Shown here in pieces: positions 33,701 to 42,324 of a stretch of 64,000 bases of DNA (its first letter is position 1; each line of letters opens with the position of its first letter). Made by a program: the position numbers and the translations under genes. The stretch comes from Hyalella azteca (lineage: Eukaryota; Arthropoda; Malacostraca; Amphipoda; Hyalellidae), in assembly GCF_000764305.2 (NCBI RefSeq), contig NW_025936571.1, positions 310,001-374,000 of the forward strand, read 5' to 3'. The notes under the pieces were generated by a model. The model worked only from the letters and a program-made list of their open reading frames with translations, was not told where the DNA came from and did not search any database.

Positions 33701-36145
33701 ATGCAAAGTATTCGTTCAGTTTCGTATACACTATACATGATTCATTTGGTATTGTACACGTGTTACATCAAGTTTCATTTATTGCAGACATTCAGTTTGA
33801 TAAAATTTGAAGTAAAAAATCGTCAAGTTTAAATATTTAAATTTGATTTTTACACTCAGCCACATCAAATAAATTATGAGGGGTATAGATAAGAATATAA
33901 ATGAAGAAATACAAGGAAAAGCTACTTTGGTTCATTAGAGAGTATGATCATTAGAGTATGTGATGTTATCCCAAAAAATCATCGCAAACGATTTTATTAC
34001 AAATACAGGAAACAAACAACGCGCAATTTCATACTAATGACGTTGAGGTAATTCAAAGCTTAATCTAGTTTTTGTTCATCAATCAGTGTGGGAACTTTTA
34101 GTTCGTTTATTTTCATGATCTTTGGTAATAACATACTGCCATATCAAACACAATCAACAAATTGGATTTCATAATTTAACTTGAATAGGACAAAAAAATT
34201 GGTGCCGTTGTTATAGTGAAATGAATGTCAGCCTTTTGGTTCGGTTATTCATATCCAACGCCTTCGTATGAGTTGAGTGAATATATTAAATGATAAAGCA
34301 AATATGATTGGGTAAATAATTAAAAATAAATAAAGCACCCAGACAGTGTAGAAAATTACATGCGTGTACAGCAACATACCCCATCAGAATTAAACAGCTC
34401 TAATATTCATATACATACAGACGGCAAACACCAACAATTATGACAGATACACAGTAAAGCTCAATATACGCAAGTAATTGTTTTAAAACAGAGGAAATAC
34501 ACGAGTGTCTTCGTGTCATTATGGGCACAGAAATAAAAAATAAACGTAAGGAGTTTCAAAATGCATAAATAAACTCTGAAATTATTTTAAAATATCATAT
34601 TTTTCATCGCTATTAGCCAAAAATAAGCAAAAAATAAATTGAAGCTCAGATTTCGTTTAAATCGAGATTTTTGAGAAATAAACTATGTAACAAAAATTTA
34701 ATCAGTATTTCCGAACAATAATAATTTCTAATAGACTAAGAAAAAATGCAAACTCACCCCATCTGCAAAAGTTCGCGCATTTTCGGTTCGTCAGGATCGC
34801 GGTTCGCGAACCATTCTGGAACGGCGGTCTTACATGTGTAGAACATGTCCATTTTCTCTTTGGTTCTCTCCAAGGAGAACTTGCAGCCTCTCAAGAAGCG
34901 AAGAATGTTCCAATCATCTGCCAGAAAAATTAATGAAAATCAAGTATCACGACGCTTGAGAATTTAATCGAAAGAAATTTATTTCCAAAAGTTAAGCCTT
35001 TCGTGACTGACAGGACTTGTCGGTTCCAAATACCACTAGGTACGAATACCATAGACGACGGTAAATGTATCCAAGATGAAAGGGTTCAATTCTATTCTTA
35101 CTCAAGTTTCAAGTTATCATCTGATCGCCCCACCGAAAGAAATCGCTTTCTACGATAATGAAACTATTGAAAGCAGTTCCTTCAACATAGTTAATATATA
35201 ATATTCCCAAATAAATTTCAACTCGTCTATCCACCACTGATGCCTGTGATTCATTTTCATGTCTTTATTTTTGAGTTGACTAAAAATCAATTATTTACCG
35301 CCAATGGGAGCATATTTTTATTGAAAATCATTAAAGGGTTAAGGGATTATAATCCGTCAGAATCGCAGCCCAATAAATATTTTTATTTATATTAATTTTT
35401 TAAAATAAAACAAAATAAATTTATGATGAGAGAATTTAAAACTTGGACTTTCCCTGTGATGTTTAAAAGAGAATGTTTTCAAGTTCATAATTTGAAATAG
35501 GATCTTGATGATGGAAGCCTAGGTGACGGCATTCAGTTTGGAATGATTGAGTCATACAAATTCTAAACTGTTATTGCATCTCTATAGGACCTGTGTTTGA
35601 TAACTCAATATAAACTTTGACTCAACAGTATTTATGTTGACGTACCCATCCTAGCGTTGATATGAGGCTGCTTCTTGAGCCTGCATCTCTATAGGATCTG
35701 TCTCTGATAACTCAATATAAACTTTGACTCAACAGTATTTATGTTGATTTACCCATCCTAGCGTTGATATGAGGCTGCTTCTTGAGCCTGCATCTCTATA
35801 GGATCTGTGTTTGATAACTCAATATAAACTTTGATTTTACAGTATTTCTGTTGACGTACCCATCCTAGCGTTGATATGAGGCTGTTTCTTGAGCCTGCAT
35901 CTCTATAGGTTCTGTGTTTGATAACTCAATATGAACTTTGATTCCATAGTATTTATGATCGACGTACCCATCCTAGCGTTGATATGAGGCTGCTTCTTGA
36001 GCCACTTCCTGATGGCGTCGATGTCCTCCTGACGACGAGCTGGGTCCTCATTAAGCTCATCCTTAGCCTGCTGCTGCAGCTCGGGGCTCAGCGTGCAAAC
36101 GTACTTCTCGTACTTCTCCGGCATCCTGTAAGATCCAGGGCCCAT
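15638..36145 (-). CDS. CRAL-TRIO lipid-transfer protein with five alternative exon-3 cassettes
   Basis: Complete minus-strand gene: exon 1 (35968-36145), exon 2 (34758-34917), one of five exon-3 cassettes, exon 4 (18628-18738), exon 5 (16772-16877) and exon 6 (15638-15789). It yields about 314-323 aa, the usual size for alpha-tocopherol-transfer-protein/Sec14-like proteins. The CRAL-TRIO N-terminal helices carry the DDWNILRFLRGCKF motif; the domain then has GVFLPLP, DGYPMRPKALHYINTP and IHIHGSDLSSLHKHIPPSLL in family order, ending ELFGIEGSFRQL-like. Such cytosolic proteins bind a hydrophobic ligand (tocopherol, retinoid, phosphoinositide). The ligand here is unknown, and the cassette would set much of the pocket. 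Confidence 0.88.
15994..16150 (+). mobile_element. Palindromic dispersed element, copy 3
   Basis: First palindrome reads ACTCACTGCAGCGAGT; 3' end shortened to ATTAATGCGTTAAAAA. Confidence 0.85.
16416..16587 (+). mobile_element. Palindromic dispersed element, copy 4
   Basis: Full copy with an extra 8-bp CAGTACTC duplication at the start. Confidence 0.85.
16772..16877 (-). CDS. CRAL-TRIO gene exon 5
   Basis: Acceptor TTTTACATACAG, donor GTAAGT; phase 0 in, 1 out. Reads IHIHGSDLSSLHKHIPPSLL, then PKEYGGTNG, the canonical CRAL-TRIO end (LPxEYGG). Confidence 0.88.
18170..18660 (-). repeat. Tandem array derived from exon 4 edge plus donor
   Basis: Roughly eight units of about 55-58 bp run downstream (minus strand) of exon 4. 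Each carries the last codons of exon 4 (CTTCATGAAAGAC and CTTCTTCATCTTCTCC as read on the plus strand) and most keep the donor (plus GACTCACCCT). Units next to the exon are nearly identical; distal ones decay and have lost the GT. Confidence 0.8.
18628..18738 (-). CDS. CRAL-TRIO gene exon 4
   Basis: 37 codons, phase 0/0; acceptor TTTCCGTAG, donor GTGAGT. Reads DGYPMRPKALHYINTP, then FKSFMKEKMKKR, the conserved segment after the cassette. Its 3' end plus donor is repeated many times in the following intron. Confidence 0.88.
19986..20250 (-). CDS. Exon 3e cassette (longest, most diverged)
   Basis: 265 nt (two extra codons), acceptor CAATCAG, donor GTAACG. Reads VLVPTLPGTLAPNGARIMIG, then VIDVQGLTFAHVAQMTA, ending STIIQ. 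The run LVSVVVVNMVIDV is unusually Val-rich. Phases match the other four cassettes. It is nearest to exon 4. Confidence 0.82.
20251..22858. other. Intron between cassettes 3d and 3e
   Basis: Contains one copy of the palindromic dispersed element (21100-21255). A short open frame at 22220-22498 matches no family I know. Otherwise AT-rich. Confidence 0.4.
21100..21255 (+). mobile_element. Palindromic dispersed element, copy 5
   Basis: Full copy with a short GACGGACA core. Confidence 0.85.
22859..23117 (-). CDS. Exon 3d cassette
   Basis: 259 nt, acceptor CTCCGCAG, weak donor GTACAA. Reads VFVPLPQKTADGVTILLGRF, then VNDSAGSTLAHMAAFTP, ending IFMQ. The DxxG(x)SxAH region is retained but more diverged. 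Confidence 0.82.
24110..24415. repeat. Degenerate GGTTGCATGACGTTATG repeats
   Basis: About ten variants of GGTTGCATGACGTTATG at spacings of about 25-35 bp, in the intron between cassettes 3c and 3d. Confidence 0.6.
24980..25375 (-). repeat. Tandem array derived from exon 3c edge
   Basis: About five units of about 77 bp, each with a copy of the exon 3c 3' end and donor region (CCTGACACACGACTACG and AAACGCC blocks, plus strand). In the decoys the donor has become GCGCGT or GGGCGC, so it is inactive. Confidence 0.75.
25376..25634 (-). CDS. Exon 3c cassette
   Basis: 259 nt, acceptor ATGTGCAG, donor GTGCGT. Reads FTLPLDGHDPKGCKVIIVRA, then VIDIQGAVAGHAMQLTP, ending AMVVWQ. Its 3' edge and donor have seeded a tandem array at about 24980-25375. 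Confidence 0.85.
25841..26090. mobile_element. MITE with ~50-bp inverted repeats
   Basis: Near-perfect inverted arms (GGAATTTAAAAGCAAAG at left, CTTTGCTTTTAAATTCC at right), each running to ATATCGATAT, around a loop of about 140 bp. TTGAGTACACAG occurs at 25834 and 26119, possibly a flanking duplication. The loop side carries a hammerhead-like core at 25900-25926. Confidence 0.7.
27053..27245 (-). mobile_element. Palindromic dispersed element, copy 6 (minus)
   Basis: Full inverted-orientation copy with a long CCGTCTGTCTGTC core. Confidence 0.85.
27600..27990 (-). pseudogene. Decayed mariner-type transposase (HTH region)
   Basis: Minus-strand frames read IHYLMNEVYGEQVMSDRMVR, then GGRPSVIPDII in a shifted frame, then FPAVSRSILYKIV after stops. 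These match the helix-turn-helix region of mariner (Mos1/SETMAR-like) transposases in order. Frameshifts and stops show it is dead. It lies between cassettes 3b and 3c. Confidence 0.65.
28090..28470 (+). pseudogene. Possible transposase HTH remnant
   Basis: An open frame reads VLTLQQAFYFTQ, then a Val run from a (GTA)n microsatellite, then ASASAIKLFRTE and TSPKRRKV, resembling the N-terminal HTH of mariner-like transposases. No DDE region seen. Weak call. Confidence 0.3.
28500..28622. repeat. 31-bp tandem repeat
   Basis: Four near-identical copies containing CCTACCTACATAATAAC, about 150 bp beyond the exon 3b donor. Confidence 0.75.
28625..28735. repeat. Dispersed repeat (CTCAGGAACA family), copy 1
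   Basis: Shares GAGACCTGCAGTCA and CGCTCAGGAACA with 53662-53725, and the later CCATAGGACT part with about 56770-56840. Confidence 0.5.
28776..29034 (-). CDS. Exon 3b cassette
   Basis: 259 nt, acceptor TTTGCAG, weak donor GTTAGA. Reads VFLPLPTPHPNGTILILGRM, then IIDCSGMTGAHVLQMTP, ending LVLMQ. Same phases as the other cassettes. Confidence 0.85.
30020..30785. repeat. Degenerate minisatellite with higher-order structure
   Basis: Variants of ACGCAACGTGTACCATAAT repeat about every 25-30 bp. At 30530-30750 a larger unit of about 104 bp (with ATGCGCAGCTGTACCATAAT) is itself repeated. Lies in the intron between cassettes 3a and 3b. Confidence 0.7.
31880..32138 (-). CDS. Exon 3a cassette (CRAL-TRIO core)
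   Basis: 259 nt, acceptor GTTGCAG, weak donor GTCAGA. Reads LFLPLPDLDPQGRQIVIIRT, then ILDMAGGSLAHNLQMTP, ending AMTVWQ. Phase 2 in, 0 out, so it joins exon 2 and exon 4 in frame. It is the most 5' of five homologous cassettes and close to the family consensus. Confidence 0.85.
32645..33060. mobile_element. Tc1/mariner-type MITE
   Basis: Terminal inverted repeats CAAGGTGGTCAATATTTATC (left) and the inverted form ending AGATCACCCTG (right), each flanked by TA, as for TA-inserting elements. About 412 bp, no ORF. Confidence 0.65.
33550..33800. repeat. Degenerate ~30-bp repeats
   Basis: Variants of ATTCAGTTTCATT with GCAGAATG recur about eight times. No gene. Confidence 0.5.
34758..34917 (-). 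CDS. CRAL-TRIO gene exon 2
   Basis: Acceptor TTTTTCTGGCAG, donor GTGAGT. Starts by completing Asp (G+AT) to give DDWNILRFLRGCKFSLERTK, the CRAL-TRIO N-terminal signature, and ends MRELLQMG with the Gly codon split after GG (phase 2). Confidence 0.88.
35581..36005 (-). repeat. Tandem array derived from exon 1 edge plus donor
   Basis: Four units of about 107 bp, each including about 36 bp of exon 1 end (GCTAGGATGG in minus sense) and its donor. Plus-strand GACGTAC occurs at 35639, 35853 and 35961, with GATTTAC at 35746. The decoy donors keep GT. Confidence 0.85.
35968..36145 (-). CDS. CRAL-TRIO gene exon 1
   Basis: Encodes MPEKYEKYVCTLSPEL through KKQPHINARM and ends in phase 1 at donor GTACGT. 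The first in-frame ATG is at 36145 (MGPGSYR), but those bases fall in a MITE terminal repeat. The ATG at 36124 follows CTTACAG, an acceptor, and gives the family-like start MPEKYEKYVCTLSPEL; I favour it, with a separate 5' UTR exon upstream. Confidence 0.8.
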
Positions 36146-36286
36146 ACTTTCAAAAAAAGTTAAGAGATCGTAAGTTCATCAGCCAATCATTGACGGCCTT
36201 TCAAGCAAAATACACCAATCATAGACAAGAAAATAGAGCGTAAGCACTTACGCTCACTTGGCGACTTTCGAAAGTACGGCCCCAGG
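36135..36286. mobile_element. 152-bp MITE abutting CRAL-TRIO exon 1
   Basis: Inverted termini CCAGGGCCCATACTTTC and GAAAGTACGGCCCCAGG (imperfect), with an internal palindrome GAGCGTAAGCACTTACGCTC at 36236. It overlaps the upstream ATG of exon 1. A diverged relative lies at about 38000-38110. Confidence 0.7.
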
Positions 36287-39200
36287 TAATGTTTATTAAA
36301 TTATTATGTCATTGTTGAGGGAGGTCTCTGGATAACAAATAGGTTTGACCCTTAATGTCCGATGCGAAGTGATGTCGTTCTCGTCACGTTCGGTTGGATT
36401 GTATAACGTTTGCAGTATAGCACCACGACCTCGAATTTCTTACGTTCTTGTATCGTCTCAAAGCAACCTAGTTTTTCCGATGATTCGGTAAGAACCTTGT
36501 TTAAACATTGTCTATTTTGTACCAATGTCTATTTTGTACCGATGTCTACTCGTTTACTAGGTAATTGAAACAGCAGTTGATACATATACCACGATTGAAG
36601 TTAATGTCGTGTCCTATTTCAAACTGTTGCAGAAACCACTTCTGAACTAAATAAAGTTCCTGTGTCTGATCATCTTTCACTCTCGCCTGAGGAAGCACGA
36701 AGTTTCCTTAATAGTCATTTATAATATTTAATTTTCTCCAGCTAATTTCTTTTAATTAATTAATTAATTAATTAGTTAATTTCTTTTAATTAACTGGAAT
36801 TTGTGTGTAGAGTAGACGCGTCAGGAGTTTTGTGATTGCAAGAAATGAATACTGAGCCCGTGCACAGAGCATGACATACGCAAACTTCCAATGTCTTGAA
36901 GATCAAGTGGTATTTCAATTGAATTTATTAAGACAAGAATAGTATAAATTTGATTTAGTTAGCTAATTTTTTTACCTAGCTTTGTTTGAGTTGGTTATTA
37001 GAATCAATGTATCTAATTTCCTGGTATAGTATAGGGAGTGGAATGCTAGTTATTATGCTATTAGAGCTAAATAGTTAAGACATTACTAAACAAGTTAAAT
37101 AATTCGACTCGAAGTAGCGCTCGAGAATTTTGTGGAATTCAATGTGGTGTAAAAAAATGCGAGAATATTTATGTTTAACTGAATGCGGAATCTGACGGTT
37201 CAATAACATGAAACAGAAGTATTCTAAGATTATGCGGACAAAATAATACCTAATTACGGATAACCTGAGGTTTCAACAAGCCATTTGGATTCTTTTCCGG
37301 CGTAATTCAGGGTAAGACTATTCAACTGCATAATTAAAGTGACAGGATGCATTCACTTGAATGCAGTTACTTGATGTCGAAGCATAAAATTCCGATTAAA
37401 AAAAATTTTCAGGGTGAAGTAAGCCAGACTGGCTACCACACATGCAGTATGAAGAATAAAAATGTCATGAATAAAAATTATGAATATTGAAAAAATTATA
37501 AAATAAAAGGGAAAGTTTTTGGGAGGGCACATTGGCTCACTGTTCCATCTACTATCTCTATATAAAGAAATATTTATAGTTCAGCACACATGTTCACCTA
37601 AAAGAAGTTACAATCGTTATCAACCAATACCGATGGCTCGCGAGTTGGATGAGACTTCAACCTTCACTATGAAGAAACTTCATCAAGTTGTAACTCAGAA
37701 AGGAATTCGACAAATCTCTAGTATTTAATTTTCAATATGATCAACCGAAGCAATAAGCAGTACTCGACAGCTGGTCATTCATCGGCCAGCTGATAACTGC
37801 CCGTTGACTCAATCAGTGAAACAACAGACATCATCTCACGAACACTACACATCGAGAGCATAAACTTTCCGACGTGAGGATTTGGCAATAACTTTTTTGG
37901 TTGGACTGTACCGAGTACACCGTCCTAAGACTATCGACATTGGACGAGCAAAGGCAACATCCTAATCAATTGAAATTTTGTAAAGATACCTTTTTGGATC
38001 TTAGGTGCCATACCATCAAAAAGTCACGAGTTCTTAACCTTGTCAGCAAATGACTTGTGGCTTTTCAAACTAAAAACCCACCAATCATAGACGAGAAATC
38101 TGCCGATACGTTTACCTAGAAGAAGGTTTTTATATTACGGATTCAGTTTCACTCGTGCATTCGCTTCAAAATATTCTCGAAAAACTTTTCAGTTCGATAT
38201 TCAGCGTTGAATCTTTAAAGATACTTGCCTCGATCTTGCTGGTTAGAAAGTAATTCTTTTCTTGTTCGCCAGTAGCTCTGGCAGACTGACATATTTTCAA
38301 ATGTAAAGTGTTTCGAAATTTATTTAGTTATTACGATAATTATTATTATTATAATTATAACCTGACAAAGTCGGACTATGACAAAGTCGGATTTTCCGAC
38401 AAAGTCGGATTATGAATAGAAATATTATATTCAGATTCTCACCTGGTTTGGGTTGATTAGCTTATCCCGTTAGTTGGATTACGTAATGAATTAAATATCC
38501 TTGAAGACGAAGAGCGTAAATCTCCACCTCCACTTCTGACGGCTTCTAGACCACGAAGATCTGTTATGCCATGATGAAGGTATAAACTGATAAAGCCTAT
38601 CATATTTTGATTGTTATCTTTACGTGATAATAGCGACTGCAACAACTCAAGTGTAGCTTCAGCGCAATTCACCTTGAAGACTAGACAGAAGTTTTACCTT
38701 ATTCATGTTTATATTACATTTTTTTGACGTTGAATTCATGGCAGATGTTCCATTTATTACATTTAGATACAAATAGGAAATAATATTGATTTTATTCTAT
38801 TTATATTATATTTTAGGAGTATTCGTGTGGAATTCGTTCATAAACCTATGTACAGGGTTTTTAGAAATGGATATAATCAATTTACCGAGCGTCTCCTTAT
38901 AATTTTAGCTTCAAGCATACTATATTTTGCTCTCAAGCATATACTGTAAAGGATTTTCTTGCTGGCTAGTCTTTTGGGAACGTTTGCTGAACTATTCTAA
39001 GACGCATCATCATGGCACGGTAAAAAACGAGTATTCCATGATGTACAGTTTCTAGAAAGAAAATTACAAGAAAATACAGTACATAAAATATATATGCAAA
39101 GAACGATTCATGATATATACAAGAAATGACAACGTATGAACCAAGACAAATCAAATAAATATGAATCGGTATAGTCAATAATTCAAGTAATGTAATAAAC

Positions 39201-41890
39201 AAATCTAACTGACCGAATAGCTTGCGTTCCTTGGGTACTATACAGGCATCTATGATCAAACACTGAATGCTCTGGTGCATCAGAAATAAACTACGTCTAA
39301 TAGACCAATTCTACATCTTCATATTCCAGAGAAATGGAAAATGGCGGCTACACATACTATATATTAGCTTTCAAGCATACTATGTTTTCGCTTCCAATCA
39401 AACTATATTTCAGCTTTCAGGCATAATGTATATTTTAGCTTTCAGGCATACTATATTTTAGCTTCCAAGTATACCATATTTTAGCCATCAAGCATGCTAT
39501 ATTTTAGCTTGCAAGCATGCTATATAGTACAGGGTGACACAAAAAAAACAGAGCTCACTAAAAGTCTTATAACTCCTGAAATTTTATTCAGTTTGAAACA
39601 AAAATTCTATGGAATTACTGTATGTACAACCTATGTAGCCAACATCTGCAAAATCTCAATTCTATACCACAAAAACTCTTTGTTCTACAGCCGCTCAAAG
39701 ATATGTTCCAGATGCGCGCCCCGGCGCTGCAGGCAACCAGCATCAGGTATATGCACCAGCATCAGGTATATGCACCAGCATCCGGTATATGCACTAGCAT
39801 CAGGTATATGCACCAGCATCAGGTATATGCACCAGCATCAGGTATATGCACCAGCATCAGGTATATGCACGAATATCAGGTATGTGCACGAACAACAGGT
39901 ATATGCACCAACATCAGGTATATGCACTAGCATCAGGTATATTCACTTGGCATTCGGCCCATGCAATAATGCGTTGGACTAAACGAGTTTACCGCAACTC
40001 CAACCAAGCTTTCAATTCTGAAAACGAACCTTAAATAACCAGTGAATTAAAATACACTTCTATACCTATTGGATGTCAATTCCTCGACTAACGACTCGTA
40101 AGTTGGCAGTCTGACTCAAAAATCTTACGCCACATTAAATTTGTCGGCCGGCAGAAAATTGCCAAATTGCCACCGGCGGCTCAGGCCTGAGTGTGGAGCC
40201 CAGATAAACGCCCCTCCTTTTCTCCGGCAATTGAAATTTTTTGTTTTAGTTACCGCAGCATCGAAGAAACTTGGCATGTTCAGCAGCATCGACAAAATTC
40301 GGGAGCCAGAGTGAATTTTGGAAAAAAATATATATTCTGCATTGCACTCAAAAAAAATGCGAGTACATCCTCTTGAAGTAGATATTAATTTTTTAACGTC
40401 AAATTATTTTCGCAGATAATAGAATGGTAAATATTGAAAAATTCGGTAAGGTGTATCGTTATGATTTCCCACGTTTAGTCAGAACTTGACGTAATTCGGC
40501 ATCAAGTCTGAAATTAAAATTGAGCATTAATTAAGAATTAGGTTTGGCGTCAAAGTGAAAATGATATTTTAAAATGTTTCTTAAATAAAATCAGAAGTAA
40601 TTCATTTGCGTCAAAGCAAAATATATAAATGCTTTGGGTTTTGGCTGAAACACTCCACTTACCCGAGAGCAAATGTGGCTGTTATCCGCAGCAGCTTTAC
40701 AAGAAGTCTTTGAATTGACCAGCTATTTGTTCAACGAACCAATTGTTTGTTCATAGTCATCTCCCACCAAACATGCTATAAATTTATTTGAATTGCATAA
40801 CAAATGAAATTTTAAGCGTCGTAATTGAAATTTGCATTTTGGACAAATCATGTTTATTCAAAGGTATCTTTCATCTGTGTGCATCGATAATTGCACGAAA
40901 TGTTGCACACAGCGGTCATTGCTATCTATACGGTGACTGTTTTCGTACTTATACTCGTAAATTTTTTTTATTCATACAGTTTCTGGCAGATACTCAAAGA
41001 AGATCAGCCGCCAACAGCTCATTCATAGCCTCTCAAAACAGCCCGCTGGTCGTCATGGGTCTTCAGTCCGTGGCGCGCAGAGGTGCTGGCTGGTCGGAAC
41101 GCCGAAGAGTGGCGAACAATTGATGCCTTGTATTACTACAAACACGGGTTTGATTGCGTCTTCTAGGAATATGAATTTGTGAGCTCAACCGAATTTGTGA
41201 GCTAAATACCTATCAATTAATAATTTCAAGCAAAGAAGAATTTAGGATTTTATCCGGTTAATTTTGATTATGCTCTTGATGCGAGAATTATTATTATATT
41301 TATGAAGTTTTTAAATGATAATGACGCTGGTCTCCGAAACGTTTTCAGTAGAAATATAGTGAATTAACTTGATTTTTTCCTTTAGAGTGCTTGCGATTTG
41401 TACTAGCAAATGCAATAAAACCTTATATTTAAAAGCATTTTTTGGCAATCAAACTACACATTTATTGTTCCCTATACAGAAGACCAGTTCCTTACGATAT
41501 TTCAAGTTAAGTGGTCGACTGAATTATGTTCTTTATTTGTAACCCCGTATCGGGCATGGTAACGTCGCAGTCCACAAAATTACGAAACGAGAAAATTTAC
41601 TTCATTTTAACGTCAAGCAATTCTATCAAACAAGTAAAGCTTGCCAACCCGGAAATTCATTTCTTAAAAATTTTTACAAAATGTATCTGCCAGATTGAAA
41701 CTTTACATTTTACGGTAACAACCCCAACATGGACGAATCAAAATTATCTCTGCGGGAAACAAAATATCTTTACGACACAAGAAAGAGGAACTTATGTAAA
41801 AAAATTCGACCGCAAATATCCCCAAATATTGACAATGGGATGATTAGCAAGCCATTTCTGATCGCTTACTAATCTGAAACTACAATTCGA
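36287..41890. other. Divergent intergenic region
   Basis: Between the 5' ends of the CRAL-TRIO and SLC18 genes, so it should hold both promoters and 5' UTR exons; none can be pinned down. Contains ACAAAGTCGGATT repeats at 38365-38415, degenerate TTTAGCTTTCAAGCATACT repeats at 39355-39525, a lone TA-flanked terminus CAGGGTGACAC at 39530, and a 19-bp array at 39735-39950. Confidence 0.45.
39735..39950. repeat. 19-bp tandem repeat
   Basis: About eleven copies of CATCAGGTATATGCACCAG with a few substitutions. Because 19 is not a multiple of 3 and the unit lacks stops, it opens several frames at once; those ORFs are artefacts. Confidence 0.85.
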
Positions 41891-41894
41891 AGCA

Positions 41895-42200
41895 GCGTTC
41901 ATCTGCAATTTTATTTTTCTATGTTTCCAGGGATCAGGATTTATCATCATCATCATTACACTGGTTTTCATTTCAATTTTCTCGCTAAAGAAAAAACATT
42001 AATTTTATTGAATTAGCATTAGTTTTCAGCGATCGTCACGACAGCTGTCAACTGATCTGCAATTTTATTTTTCAATATTTTCAGGGGTCAGGATTTGTTT
42101 TTATTTTCACGCTGGTTTTCCTTTCAATTTTCTCGCTGAAGAAAAAACATAAATTTTATTAAATTATCATAAGTTTTCAGTGATCGTCACAACTGCAGTC
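41895..42200. repeat. Two-copy ~165-bp duplication before SLC18 exon 1
   Basis: Both copies have CTGCAATTTTATTTTTC, CTCGCTGAAGAAAAAACAT-like and GTTTTCAGTGATCGTCAC-like blocks. The second ends at the AG sites just before the start codon. Confidence 0.75.
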
Positions 42201-42212
42201 ACCGCAGCGTAA

Positions 42213-42324
42213 ATGCTAAGGCCGATGGAAGAAGGCACGTCGCGTAAGCGGTCGTCACCCACCGCCGTGGTCATGGTCGTCTACGCTGCCTTCGTCCTGG
42301 ACAACGTCCTCCTCACCGTCGTGG
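42213..42324 (+). CDS. SLC18 exon 1 (start, TM1)
   Basis: ATG at 42213 directly follows an in-frame TAA; a second ATG is at 42225. Reads MLRPMEEGTSRKRSSP, then VVYAAFVLDNVLLTVV. Phase 1 out at donor GTGAGC. Confidence 0.85.

Noticed and set aside
39494..39982. 162-codon open frame on the plus strand with repeating HQHQVYAPASGICTSIRYM-like text
   Set aside because: It comes from a stop-free 19-bp tandem repeat read through three frames in turn; no family match or splice context.
40788..41123. 111-codon plus-strand frame with a GC-richer end
   Set aside because: No recognisable family. It could hide a 5' UTR exon of the SLC18 gene, but nothing in the sequence supports coding.
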